Assembly: GCA_948875265.1 (NCBI GenBank)
Contig: CAQRYF010000006.1
Span: forward strand, 1-51,258
Origin: an uncultured Clostridia bacterium
GTDB taxonomy: Bacteria; Bacillota; Clostridia; TANB77; CAG-508
DNA: 51,258 nucleotides
Reading direction: 5' to 3'
Each line of letters opens with the position of its first letter. Positions within the stretch are counted from its first letter, which is position 1. The notes beneath the pieces are model-generated. The model was not told where the DNA came from, made no database searches, and worked only from the letters and a program-made list of their open reading frames with translations. The translations under genes were made by a program, and so were the position numbers. Positions 17,472 through 28,000 of this stretch are shown one piece after another.

Positions 17472-19056
17472 AACTTTCTAGAATAGCAATAGCACATTTA
17501 ATACCATCAACTGCGGCTGACATAATTCCACCAGCATATCCAGCTCCTTCACCACAAGGATAAATTCCAGAAATATTTGAGATTAAATCTTTATTTCTAA
17601 TAATTTTAACAGGAGAAGAGCTTCTTGTTTCAAGCCCTGTCAAAATACTATCAGGATTTGCAAAACCAGTTAATTTTGTGTCAAAATAGCAAATTCCTTC
17701 TCTTAAAGTATCTGATATAAAATTAGGTAATATATCATTTAAATTTGATAGAGTAACTCCAGGTAAATATGATGGTTTTATAGTCCCAATAAATTCTGAT
17801 TTTTTGTTTTGTAAAAAATCCTCAACCCTTTGTATTGGAGCATGATAATTTGAACCACCTAAAATAAAAGCTTTTTCTTCTAAATTTTTTTGAAAATAAA
17901 TTCCAGCTAAAGGCGATTTATTATTAAAATCTTCTGGAACTACATTTACTAAAATAGCAGAATTTGCATTTTTACCATTTCTTAGAAAATTACTCATACC
18001 ATTTGTGACAATTGTGTTTTTATCACTAGAAGAAGCCATAACAACTCCCCCAGGGCACATACAAAATGTGTAACAAGAACGACCATTTGGAGAATGATAA
18101 GCTAATTTGTATTCTGCAGGAGGAAGTTTTAGTTTAGTTATATTTCCATATTGAGCTTTATTAATATCTTCTTGTAGATGTTCAATTCTAACTCCAACAG
18201 AAAAGTTTTTCTTTTCCATAAAAATACCCTTTTCATGAAGTTTTTCGAAAGTATCTCTGGAACTATGACCTATAGCTAAGACAACAAAATCTGTTTTTAG
18301 CTCTTCAATAGAATTGAAATTAGTGTTTTTTAAGTCTTGTTTTAAATAAAATATAGATTTTATTTTTCCATTTGAAATTTTAAAGTCTATAACTTTAGTA
18401 TCAAAAAGAAAGGTTCCTCCTTTTGAGATAATATATTCTCTCATATTTTTAATAATATTTATTAGATTATCTGTACCAATGTGTGGTTTAGATAAATATA
18501 TAATTTGTTCAGGTGCTCCAAAGTTAACAAATTCTTGTAAAACTTTTTGGCAAAAAGGGCTATTAATTCCAGTTGTTAATTTTCCATCAGAAAAAGTTCC
18601 AGCTCCACCTTCTCCAAATTGAACATTAGAAAGGGGATTTAATTTACCATTTGATAGAAAAGTATCAACTGTTTTTTTTCTTTTTTCTACAGATTGCCCT
18701 TGTTCAATAATAATTGGTTTAATACCATTTTGCACTAATGTAAGGGCTGCAAAGAGACCTGCAGGACCAGCTCCAACGATTATAGGACGTTTTGATGAAG
18801 AATAAGTTATATTAATGTTTGGCATTTTGAATTCTTTAACTTTATCAAATTTTTTATATTTTTTTTCATCTTTTACTTTCAAATCAATTGAGTAGATATA
18901 ATGTACATCATCTTTCTTTCTTGCATCAATTGACTTTTTGGAAATATACCATTTTATAATATCTTCTTTTTTTATTTTATTTTTTGATATTGTAAGATTA
19001 AAAACCTCTTGGTTTGACATATCTTTTCTAATTTTTATATTATTAATTCTAAGCAT
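17470..19056 (-). CDS. FAD-dependent oxidoreductase (COG2509-like)
   Basis: 528 aa. An N-terminal domain of about 90 aa, rich in lysine, precedes the Rossmann FAD-binding motif IVGAGPAGLFAALTL (about 93-107). Further family signatures are NVQFGEGGAGTFSDGKLTTG, VLAIGHSSRDTFEKL and the C-terminal YPCGEGAGYAGGIMSAA. This is a widely conserved bacterial family of uncharacterised flavoproteins; the substrate is unknown. ATG 19056 is chosen because GGAGGT lies 4 nt ahead; a TTG at 19068 overlaps that site. It is a single gene convergent with the cysteine desulfurase. Confidence 0.88.
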   Translation of the reverse strand: MLRINNIKIRKDMSNQEVFNLTISKNKIKKEDIIKWYISKKSIDARKKDDVHYIYSIDLKVKDEKKYKKFDKVKEFKMPNINITYSSSKRPIIVGAGPAGLFAALTLVQNGIKPIIIEQGQSVEKRKKTVDTFLSNGKLNPLSNVQFGEGGAGTFSDGKLTTGINSPFCQKVLQEFVNFGAPEQIIYLSKPHIGTDNLINIIKNMREYIISKGGTFLFDTKVIDFKISNGKIKSIFYLKQDLKNTNFNSIEELKTDFVVLAIGHSSRDTFEKLHEKGIFMEKKNFSVGVRIEHLQEDINKAQYGNITKLKLPPAEYKLAYHSPNGRSCYTFCMCPGGVVMASSSDKNTIVTNGMSNFLRNGKNANSAILVNVVPEDFNNKSPLAGIYFQKNLEEKAFILGGSNYHAPIQRVEDFLQNKKSEFIGTIKPSYLPGVTLSNLNDILPNFISDTLREGICYFDTKLTGFANPDSILTGLETRSSSPVKIIRNKDLISNISGIYPCGEGAGYAGGIMSAAVDGIKCAIAILES

Positions 19057-19182
19057 TGTAACCTCCAAAATATATGTTACTATTATTAAATAATTTTAAT
19101 TTAAAATAATTCACAATCATTTATTTAATTCTAAATACAATATCCAAAATTAATGTAAATATAAAATTTTACTAAAAAGTTC

Positions 19183-19211
19183 TTGAATTTTGATGAATTT
19201 TTTTGTAAAAT
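19183..19211 (+). promoter_or_regulatory. Possible promoter of the Rpn-family gene
   Basis: TTGAAT (19183-19188), a 17-bp spacer and TAAAAT (19206-19211). It is close to the gene: a transcript would begin only about ten bases before the candidate start at 19229, so either the leader is very short or this is chance in AT-rich DNA. Confidence 0.3.
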
Positions 19212-19228
19212 AGAAAGGAAGATACATT

Positions 19229-20167
19229 ACGAAAAATAAAACAACAAAAATACCAGTTACAAATGATTACATATTCAAGAAAATCTTTTCTAAAAAAGGA
19301 AATGAAAGTATACTAAAAGATTTTTTAATAGGAATCTTAGAAATACCAATAGAAAAAGTAGAGGCCCAATCAGAAGTAAGTTTAGAAAAGCAACTAGAAT
19401 CTAATAAATTAGGCAGACTAGATATACTAGCAATACTAGACGATGAAACATTAGTAAATATTGAAATTCAGATAAGAAACCAGACAGATTTTATAGATAG
19501 AGATTTATATTACTGGTCTGGAAACTATTATAATAGTCTAAACTCTGGAGAAGAATACGAATCCACTAAAAAAACTATATCTATAAACATATTAGATTTT
19601 GAACTTTTTAAAGAAGGTCCTTATCATGAAATAGCAAGACTAAAAAGAGATTTTAAAAACAAAATATTAAGTCAAAAATTAGAAATGCATTTTATACAAA
19701 TACCTAAATTTCTAAAAGAAAACAAGGGCAGCAAAACAAAACTTGAACAATGGATGCAATTTATATGTCAGAAAAACCAAGGGGAGGTAAAAAAAGCTAT
19801 GAAAGAAAATAAAGAAGTTCAAAAGGCAAATGATGAATATGAATATTTAACTGGTGAAGAAGCAGAAAGAAGATTAGCATTTCTAAGAGAAAAGGCCATA
19901 AGAGATGAAAAAGCTGAATTGAAATACGCTAAACAAGAGGCAAGAAAAGAAGGTTTGGCTGAGGGTAGAGCTGAGGGCAGAGCTAAAGGAAGAGCTGAAG
20001 GAAGAGCTGAAGGAAGAGCTGAAGGAAGAGCTGAAGGAAGAGCTGAAGGGAAAAGAAATGAAAAAGTAAGAATTGCTAAAAATATGTTACAAGAAAATAT
20101 TCCAGTTGAAATCATTATTAAAGCAACTGAGCTTTCAAAGCAAGAAATACAAAAGTTAAGAAAATAA
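19229..20167 (+). CDS. Rpn-family PD-(D/E)XK nuclease/putative transposase with a non-standard start
   Basis: About 312 aa in one open frame from 19229. The start begins KNKTTKIPVTNDYIFKKIF, typical of Rpn/PDDEXK_2 proteins. The nuclease core is GRLDILAILDDETLVNIEIQ, giving the D...ExQ metal site. The codon where family members have ATG is ACG here (19229-19231), 7 nt after AAAGGAAG, and ATT directly precedes it in frame. The first in-frame ATG is far downstream at 19685 and would remove the nuclease domain. The C-terminal third holds an AEGR repeat tract and a basic tail. Family members promote recombination or move within genomes. The gene may be silenced by loss of ATG, or start weakly from ACG or ATT. 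Confidence 0.75.
   Translation, partial: TKNKTTKIPVTNDYIFKKIFSKKGNESILKDFLIGILEIPIEKVEAQSEVSLEKQLESNKLGRLDILAILDDETLVNIEIQIRNQTDFIDRDLYYWSGNYYNSLNSGEEYESTKKTISINILDFELFKEGPYHEIARLKRDFKNKILSQKLEMHFIQIPKFLKENKGSKTKLEQWMQFICQKNQGEVKKAMKENKEVQKANDEYEYLTGEEAERRLAFLREKAIRDEKAELKYAKQEARKEGLAEGRAEGRAKGRAEGRAEGRAEGRAEGRAEGKRNEKVRIAKNMLQENIPVEIIIKATELSKQEIQKLRK
19958..20053 (+). repeat. Eight tandem 12-bp units inside the Rpn-family gene
   Basis: Units of GCTGAAGGAAGA (four identical, four variant) encode AEGR repeats. The 12-bp length preserves frame, so the copy number can change by slippage without breaking the protein. Confidence 0.95.
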
Positions 20168-20266
20168 AAACCTAAAAATCATCTATTTTGAAAATATGAG
20201 AATATAGAAAATTGAGAGTATAGGAAAATTTTGTATACTTAAATAAGCCTTCTATATACTTAAACG

Positions 20267-20300
20267 AACACTATATTAATATAGTGTTTTATTTAATCTT
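20267..20300 (+). terminator. Perfect 22-bp palindrome, terminator of the Rpn-family gene
   Basis: AACACTATATT/AATATAGTGTT (20267-20288) followed by T-rich sequence. It is part of the 309-bp convergent gap before spoIIE, which otherwise holds only the spoIIE terminator. Confidence 0.7.
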
Positions 20301-20391
20301 TTAAAACTCACTCATTACAGTAAAACTATTCAAATTTTATAATACTTTTTATATCTATTTTTGAGATTGTCTTGAATCTTAAAAATAAAAC

Positions 20392-20433
20392 AAGCTGTCA
20401 AAGAGAACTGTAAAATGTTCCTATTGACAACTT
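20392..20433 (-). terminator. Terminator of spoIIE
   Basis: An imperfect stem AAGCTGTCAA/TTGACAACTT (20392-20401 with 20424-20433). On the minus strand it is followed by a T-rich tail, 44 bp after the spoIIE stop codon. Confidence 0.65.
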
Positions 20434-20476
20434 TATCATTTATAGCTAATATTCTTTTACTCAACTCTAAAAAACA

Positions 20477-22915
20477 TCAACCTTTTTTCATAAATTTACA
20501 GACTATTATGCTCATGTCATCTTTAGCCACACCATAATTGTTATCAATTGCCTCATTTATAATTAAGTCTGCTATTTTCTTAGTATTATTTGTCTCTATA
20601 TCTTCTAACATATATTTTATCCATAATTCTTTATTTTTGTATTCAATATTTGAGTCCAAAATACCATCTGAACACATTAGCATAATATCTCCAGAAACTA
20701 TATCTCTATCAAATGTTTGTATACTAGCTTCATTTACTATTCCTGCTGGCAATGAATTTGATTTTATAATTTGTACACTCTTTTTATTTTTTATATATGT
20801 TGGGCACGCTCCACTTTTTATAAATTCTATCGTTCCCACATACAAGTCTACTATTGCAATATCTAAAGTTGCAAATATATCAGTATTTTGATTCATTAAT
20901 GCTGTATTAATTAAGTCTAACGATATATTTTTATCAAATCCTGATAATAATAGATTCTCAAGCATTCTTAATGCTTGTGAACTACTTTTTTTAGCTTCTT
21001 TTCCTGTACCCATTCCATCACTTATAGCTACTAAATATTTTCCATCTTTCAATCTTATATTTAGAATACTATCTCCTGAAATTTCACTCTTACTTTTTGT
21101 TGCCTCACCTTCTCCTATTGCCATTACATATTTGTCATCTGATAAGAAATTCAATTTCTTTCCTATACTTGCATCTTCATTTAAAACTATATTTTCTCTT
21201 AAACTTTTAGTTAGTACTTTTTCGATTACTTCTATTTTTGCAGTTTCTAATATTTCATTTAAATAAATTTCTATAATAAATCTATTTTCTTTTTTCATTG
21301 AGATATCTTGAATATCAATTCCCTTTTGTCTTAAAATTTCTGTTATTTCTGCCTTTTCTTTCTCATAATATTCTTCATTTTTTATATCTTGCTCTAAACC
21401 TTTTGCCATTTTTTGTATTGCTTTTGAAACACCATTTAATTGTTTGCCCATATTCTTTTTGTTTTCTTCTACTTTTCTTCTCCATATAAAATCTGACTTA
21501 CTAACTTTATATGAAAGATTAATAGTTCTTACCATTTGAGATATATTATCTTCCAAATATCTACTTATTTCCTTATCCTCAAATCCTACTATATAACTAT
21601 TACATTTTGCAAATATCTCTAATAAATCTTGTCTATCTATTTCTTGCTTGTCCAATAATGTTACAAATATTTCTTCTATTATTTTGCCATCAGTATCTGA
21701 AATATCTTCATATAGCATATTTTCTTTATACGGTTCCAAATTATTTAATAATTCTGTAATAAAGATTTGTTTGTTTTCATTTCTTTGTGTATTTGCTTCA
21801 AAGGTTATTGGTTCTACAGCTTTATATGTAGTTGCCATCTCTTGAATAGCTTCTGACACATTATTCAGACTCTCTGCCATTTCTTTGCTTTTATTTAATG
21901 CCCTACTTGGTACTACTGGTAAGAATTTAGAATTACCAATAAACTCTTCTAATTCAATATGTAATGTTTTTGGTACAGCCAATAATCCAATTGATGCTAT
22001 TAATATTTCTTTAAAATGTATCAGTTCTATTGTATAACCATTTGACACATATGCAAGTATTACATTTCCTAAGGCAAATCCTATTATAACTCCTATTTTA
22101 CCAAACATATTTAATATCCCAGATACCATTCCTGATATTGCATATGCAGCTATCATTATAGGTTCAGTTCCAGTTATTACTCCTAATGTTACTCCTATTG
22201 ATACTCCTACAGTTGTTCCTACTAAAATTCCATTTTTCCATCCTAGAACCATAACTATTAAAATACTTAAAATATTTCTAATTCCAAATCCAAATATACT
22301 TATATCTCCAAAAGCCCCTACGGATATTGCAAGTAGAAGACTTGCTCCTATCATTTCCTCAATAGAAAATGCTTTTCTTTTATAGAATTCCTGTACTACT
22401 ACTATTGAATTTACAAATATCTTATAAAATACAAGTGCTATTATTGATACTGTTATTCCTGAAAACATATCATATATTGTAAATCCTGATATTGCTAATT
22501 TTATAGCTTGTATTATAAATGTTGCTACAAATACATTTTTACCTATTTTAATCTTTTCGTTTCTTTCTTGTTCATTATACATAGGTTTAAAAATAAACAG
22601 GGTTGCTGTCATTACTAATGCTGTTAAAAAGTATCCTAATGCTCCTCCAACTCCATATTTTATTAAGTTTCCTACCAATGATACTACAATAATTCCAAGT
22701 ACTGGCACAGAAGAAGCTACACATGCTCCTAATATGCTGACACTAAATATGGAAAATTCTCCACCTAGCCCAACCAAAGATAGCATAAATGAAACGATAT
22801 ATAGAGTTATATTATTTTTAGCAAATACATTTGAAAATATATTTACTCTATTATTATCGTTTCTTTTATCCTCATTATTTATATCTATTGTATCTTCATT
22901 TATATTTTGAAACAT
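20477..22915 (-). CDS. spoIIE: Stage II sporulation protein E, membrane PP2C phosphatase
   Basis: 812 aa. The N-terminal part (about 30-310) contains about ten hydrophobic helices. A central regulatory region follows, then a C-terminal PP2C phosphatase domain (about 590-812) with the metal-site motifs AISDGMGTGKEAKK and MLMCSDGILDSN. In sporulating Firmicutes SpoIIE localises to the polar septum and dephosphorylates SpoIIAA to activate sigma-F in the forespore. Its presence marks the host as a spore former. ATG 22915 fits GAGGTGG 5 nt upstream better than the in-frame GTG at 22924. I could not find a clear Spo0A box in the upstream 150 bp. Confidence 0.93.
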   Translation of the reverse strand: MFQNINEDTIDINNEDKRNDNNRVNIFSNVFAKNNITLYIVSFMLSLVGLGGEFSIFSVSILGACVASSVPVLGIIVVSLVGNLIKYGVGGALGYFLTALVMTATLFIFKPMYNEQERNEKIKIGKNVFVATFIIQAIKLAISGFTIYDMFSGITVSIIALVFYKIFVNSIVVVQEFYKRKAFSIEEMIGASLLLAISVGAFGDISIFGFGIRNILSILIVMVLGWKNGILVGTTVGVSIGVTLGVITGTEPIMIAAYAISGMVSGILNMFGKIGVIIGFALGNVILAYVSNGYTIELIHFKEILIASIGLLAVPKTLHIELEEFIGNSKFLPVVPSRALNKSKEMAESLNNVSEAIQEMATTYKAVEPITFEANTQRNENKQIFITELLNNLEPYKENMLYEDISDTDGKIIEEIFVTLLDKQEIDRQDLLEIFAKCNSYIVGFEDKEISRYLEDNISQMVRTINLSYKVSKSDFIWRRKVEENKKNMGKQLNGVSKAIQKMAKGLEQDIKNEEYYEKEKAEITEILRQKGIDIQDISMKKENRFIIEIYLNEILETAKIEVIEKVLTKSLRENIVLNEDASIGKKLNFLSDDKYVMAIGEGEATKSKSEISGDSILNIRLKDGKYLVAISDGMGTGKEAKKSSSQALRMLENLLLSGFDKNISLDLINTALMNQNTDIFATLDIAIVDLYVGTIEFIKSGACPTYIKNKKSVQIIKSNSLPAGIVNEASIQTFDRDIVSGDIMLMCSDGILDSNIEYKNKELWIKYMLEDIETNNTKKIADLIINEAIDNNYGVAKDDMSIIVCKFMKKG

Positions 22916-23135
22916 CCTTACCACCTCTTAATTTTTTATAGGCTTATTTTACTACTTGTCCTTTGTGGTTTTTGTCTTTTTTGGTCTCCTAAACTAAAAA
23001 AGTTTTCTACATTTTATGATATATATTTTTTACTTTATTTATAAAATATCAATTTATGTTTTTTATTTTATTACATAATGTAGAAAATTGCAATATTTAT
23101 ATGAAAAATTTGATATATTACTAGGTTTACAAAAA

Positions 23136-23164
23136 TTGACAGTTATGTGAATTGATGTTATAAT
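23136..23164 (+). promoter_or_regulatory. Near-consensus sigma-A promoter
   Basis: TTGACA (23136-23141), a 17-bp spacer and TATAAT (23159-23164), one of the best promoters in the window. It drives the Ig-like gene with a leader of about 90 nt. Within the leader, GAGGAGG (about 23186-23192) looks like a strong ribosome binding site with no start codon behind it. It lies in the 347-bp gap between spoIIE and the Ig-like gene, which otherwise shows nothing recognisable. Confidence 0.85.
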
Positions 23165-23262
23165 ATAATTGTAATATTTTACGCAGAGGAGGTAATAAAA
23201 AATCACTTTTATTTTTATTTTTTTGTAACTAAATAACAACAACAAGAAAGGAATTTAACATT

Positions 23263-24972
23263 ATGAAAGAAAAAAATTTAAAACGGACATTATCAGTCTT
23301 AGTAGCTATTGTTTTAGCATTTAGTAGCTTTTTTAGTAACTATTCTGTAGCATATGCTGCAGATAGTAATGAAACTACAGAAAGTACCACAGTAACAGCT
23401 GAAAAGGAATTAGTTCAGTGTAGTAATGATTGGGTTATCTTTAAATACAAAGATAGTGATGGAATTCCTCAATTTGACATCACTTATGATAATAAAACAA
23501 TTGAAGAACTTAGTAATGAAGGTAAGAAATTGCAATATATAGTAATTTCTAAAATCCATTATAAAATTCCTGATGAATATATTTGGAATGATTTTAATAA
23601 TTCAATTATTCAGGAAGAAATTTCTAAATACGATGACACTATATTTATCCAATTTAAGGTAGAAAATTTAGTATCTAATGATAATAATTCAAAAATATCA
23701 AAATCTGATATTCTTTCATTATATTATGATGATGGTGAATATAACCCATCACCATATATATTATCTATAGATAAAGGATACTGGGAAATTTATGATTTAG
23801 AGTTAGCATCTAATCCTAATAAATTTAATATTAAGATAAGAGTAAACGAACCTTTAAAAGAAGTTGGAAATTTATCTGTAACATCATACTCTCGTTATAT
23901 AGATGCTCAATCATATTTAGAAAATAATCCTATATCAAATATGTCTTTTGAAAATTATAAGGAAACCCATACTATTGAAAAAAAGGATTATATAATGGAA
24001 TATTCTATCATAAGTTTAGAGGTAAATTTTTTACCGAAATTCTTACTCTCTCCTGACTATGATATTTATTCTATTTACGTTGAATATACTTTTTTCCTAA
24101 ATGGTCTTGAAGGTATTTATAGTAAAAATACTCCTGAATCTGTGAGTTTCTTTGTAAATACCCCATGTGAGACAGAAAGTGTTCTTATACAATCAATTTC
24201 AATTAATTCACTGTACTCAAGCATTAAGGTTAATCATCCTGTTGGGCTAACAGCTCAAATATTACCAAACAACGCTACTAACAAAAAGCTTAATTGGTAT
24301 AGTAGCAATGAAGCATATGCAACAGTAGACGAAAATGGTGTCGTAACTGCAAAATCTGCAGGTGCTGGTAAAACCGTAACTATTACAGCTAAGGCTACTG
24401 ATGGTAGTAATATTGTAGGTAACTATACCTTAAGCATTCTTCCAGAAGACACACTAGTTAAAACTATTACAATTACAGCTGCTTCTTCAAGTGTAAAAGC
24501 TGGTAAAACAATTGATTTAAAAGCAAGCATTAATTCTGATGCAACTAACAAATCACTTGTTTGGAGTAGTAGTAATGCTAAGTATGCAATAGTAGACAAA
24601 AACGGTAAAGTAACTACAAAACTAGCAGGTGCTGGTAAAACTGTTACTATCACTGCTAAAGCTAAAGATGGTAGTGGAAAAATAGCAACCTTTAAATTAA
24701 AAATTAACAAAATTCTTGTTAAAAGGATTAAGCTGAAAGCGAAGAAAACTATAAAAGCAGGAAAAAAATTAAAGATAAAACTTACTATTAACTCTGACGC
24801 AACCAACAAAGATATAAAATGGTCTGTTAGTAATAAAAAATATGCCAAGATAAATTCTAAAGGCGTATTAACTGCTAAAAAAGCAGGTAAAGGCAAAACC
24901 ATTAAGGTTACAGCAAAAGCAAAAGATGGTAGTGGTAAGAAAACTACTATTAAGATAAAAATAAAAAAATAA
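23263..24972 (+). CDS. Secreted protein with bacterial Ig-like (BIG2) domains
   Basis: 569 aa. The signal peptide (about 1-32, ending VAYAAD) is followed by a unique N-terminal region (about 40-300) with no family I recognise. Three BIG2-type domains follow, near 305-390, 395-480 and 482-569; they share cores such as NKSLVWSSSNAKYAIVDKNG and AGAGKTVTITAKAKDGSG. The last domain is very lysine-rich. There is no LPXTG or anchor, so it is secreted or held by charge. AAAGGA precedes the ATG. Codon 8 is CGG, the only in-frame CGG in the window not at a frame break. The gene is isolated between opposite-strand genes, flanked by a strong promoter and terminator, and uses more C-ending codons than its neighbours, so it may have been acquired. 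Confidence 0.82.
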   Translation: MKEKNLKRTLSVLVAIVLAFSSFFSNYSVAYAADSNETTESTTVTAEKELVQCSNDWVIFKYKDSDGIPQFDITYDNKTIEELSNEGKKLQYIVISKIHYKIPDEYIWNDFNNSIIQEEISKYDDTIFIQFKVENLVSNDNNSKISKSDILSLYYDDGEYNPSPYILSIDKGYWEIYDLELASNPNKFNIKIRVNEPLKEVGNLSVTSYSRYIDAQSYLENNPISNMSFENYKETHTIEKKDYIMEYSIISLEVNFLPKFLLSPDYDIYSIYVEYTFFLNGLEGIYSKNTPESVSFFVNTPCETESVLIQSISINSLYSSIKVNHPVGLTAQILPNNATNKKLNWYSSNEAYATVDENGVVTAKSAGAGKTVTITAKATDGSNIVGNYTLSILPEDTLVKTITITAASSSVKAGKTIDLKASINSDATNKSLVWSSSNAKYAIVDKNGKVTTKLAGAGKTVTITAKAKDGSGKIATFKLKINKILVKRIKLKAKKTIKAGKKLKIKLTINSDATNKDIKWSVSNKKYAKINSKGVLTAKKAGKGKTIKVTAKAKDGSGKKTTIKIKIKK

Positions 24973-24989
24973 AAAATGATTTTACCTCA

Positions 24990-25022
24990 AAAACTCCACT
25001 TATTTTAAGTGGAGTTTTTTCT
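24990..25022 (+). terminator. Terminator of the Ig-like gene
   Basis: A perfect 12-bp stem AAAACTCCACTT/AAGTGGAGTTTT (24990-25001 with 25007-25018) followed by T. Confidence 0.92.
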
Positions 25023-25024
25023 AT

Positions 25025-25063
25025 AAAACAAAGAATCATTAAATTATAATGATTCTTTGTTTT
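25025..25063 (-). terminator. Terminator of the giant adhesin gene
   Basis: A perfect 17-bp stem (25025-25041 with 25047-25063), 29 bp beyond the adhesin stop codon. On the minus strand the right arm ends in four T. It may also back up the Ig-like gene terminator from the other side. Confidence 0.8.
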
Positions 25064-25091
25064 TAATTATCATATAGTATTCAATTATTCT

Positions 25092-28000
25092 TTAGTCTTC
25101 TTTTTTATTAAGTACTCTTTTTTTAATTAACACTATTCCTGTTCCAAGTATAATTAAAGCAGTTATTCCAATTGTAATTGGTTCAATATATGATAAATTC
25201 TTACCTGTACTTGGTGTTACTATTACTTGTTCTCCCATATCATCATCAGACTCTACATGAGGTCCTTTTCCTGGGATATAGTTTCCTGGAGTTGATTCAA
25301 TATTTGACCCTCCACTCTTTTCAAGTATAACAGTTTCTGTTTCATTATCTAATGTAATCTCTTCTGTTGTTGATAATGTCTTAGATGCTTTCAAACATAC
25401 ACTAGCATTTGTTTTATCTCCTATCGGTGTTAAGCTTTCATTTTTTAGTTTATCTGTTATTAATATTATTTGATCTCCTATAGACTCATATGCTTTATTT
25501 TCTCCACTCTCTATATAAGACTTTATATCTGTTTCTTGTTTTACTTCCCAACCATTTTCTGTAGTACTATTATTATCATACATCCAACCCTTATCTAGAT
25601 AATCTATAATACTTGTTGGTTTTATTGTTATAATATTATCTTGTCCATGTCCTTTTCCATAATTATAGAATTCAGAAGTTGCATAATCTACTTCACTTGT
25701 ATTAACAGCTTTTATCTCATATTCTACCTCTAAAACTGATCCTTGGATTAATTCATTATCAAGTTCTAATTTCAAGAATCCATTTCTTGGCATTGTATTA
25801 TTATCTGGCTTAATATAAGTAGTGTGTTTCATTTCTCCTTTTAAATTGCCATTTTCTTCTTTTTTTGCATCAACTATTACCTGTCCATTTGCTAATTTAA
25901 GTTTAACACTATTTATTCGTTTTTCTATACTTATTTGTTGTTTAGCTCTTCTTGTAATACCAAAGTCAATACTTTTTATCGCATTAGCAAATTCTGGTTT
26001 TTTAATTGCATACCCATTCTCAACTTTTATAGTACCATCTGGATTTGTCTGATATTCATCACTAGTTGTAGTATTTTGTCCATTATATTCTATATTAACA
26101 TTAAACTCATTAGTATTTGAATTCATTTCTGTTATTAATTGTTCTTCTTGTTCTGTACCATCTACTCCTTTAACTTTAATCATTGGAATTTCTGTACTTT
26201 CTGTATTTTCATAGTAGCTATCTATAGCATTTTTATTTGAGTTTATAATATATTTTGTTTGCTTGTCTATATTATCTCTTCGAGAATAATCATCTATAGC
26301 ATCAGAAGTTCTATATTCTGTATTATTTGAATTATCCCATTGAGCTATATAATTTTCTTGATTTGCATAATGATTATTATCATATTGTTTTTTAAATTCA
26401 TCTTTATACCATTCTTTATTACTTGCTTTAGCTTCTGCTGATTCTTCATCTACTATTGTAGATTTATAATCTTGTACTCTATATGTCTTGTCTCCCCATG
26501 TAAATTCCAAGTAATAATTATCTGGAATAATTCCCTCAAATGAGTAATTTCCCTTATTTTCACCATCACTAGCTGTTGTACATTCGGCATTTTTAAATAT
26601 GTTATCTTCTGCATCATATCTCTGAACAATATCATTTCCTTTTTTCAATCTTACTGTTACATTTGGTATTCCATCTTCTCCATTAGTATATTTACCATCA
26701 CCTTGTCTTATATTTCCTGAATTCACAATACTTATATCACCTGAATCGTCTAAGAATACCTTTCCTGATATTGTTCTTGGACTTTGTAAAACTAGTTTTA
26801 AACCTGGTGCTGAATCAGTATCATCTTCATATGTCTCTCTTTTTCCTGGTACTGTATTTCCAGGATTAGAATCTTTATCTACTCCTCCATACACACCACC
26901 TTTTTCATACATAGTTTTATAAGAAATAATCTCTGCAATATTATCTAGTTTTACATATTCATCACTATTATCAACCAATTTAATAATCTCTTCTGATTTT
27001 ACTCTCATTTGTACATATACATTTAACTTATGTCCCGCTTCTATTTCTATTGAAGAAAGGTTTATTAAACTTTTCTTATAGTCTAAATTATAATCTCCTT
27101 TCTCATATCCTATACTTTCTATTATATCTCCATTGCTGTTTATTTGTGTACCTATATCAATAACTTCATATTTAGTATCATAATAATCAGCCAATTGATT
27201 AACTATAACTTTTAAACTTGATGATTGGTTCGCAATTTGAATTCTATATGTAACATTTACTGATAGTTTGTCGTCTCCTTCATGTTTTATGTCTGAAGCA
27301 TATAATGCTCTAGTATATGACATATCACCATATTTTTGCCCAAACTTAACTGCAACATCATGTCCATCTCCATATATAAACTTATCTTCATTATTTTTAC
27401 TAAATCTATCACTATATTTATAGACATGTGTCCTATTATTTATTTGTACTTTTGCACTTTCAATATCTTTTACTACAGATATATCTGGTTGTTCTCTTTT
27501 ATATAAACCTAAATTAATATTTGTTACTTCTGTTATATCTCCTTTTCTTATCTCTTCAGGAGTTTTTATCTTATCCAAATATCCTAGCATTGGTCTATGA
27601 TTATTATCATATTCCATATATGCATATGTTGTACTTGCAGTTATTATATATTTAGATGGCACATTAGTTACAGGATATTCTGCTCCTCCATATGTACGTT
27701 CTGAGTCAGTACATTCATAATTCAAATGACTCATATGCGTTTCTTTATTATAGTCATATTTTAAGTCTGTCTTTACATTCTCTCCCCAAGGCATAGTTCC
27801 TTCTGCTTTACTATTTGAAACTTCCGAATATCTTGAATCCATATAAGCTCTAGCAGCTCCCTCTGATGCTTTTGATCCATTTTCTTCTCTTATTTTATGT
27901 GGTACACCACCATAACACATACCATTATAAGTAAAGTTAATATACATATTCTCTAAATCATTTATTAATATTTTTTTAAAAATATATTTCCCATCTTCAT

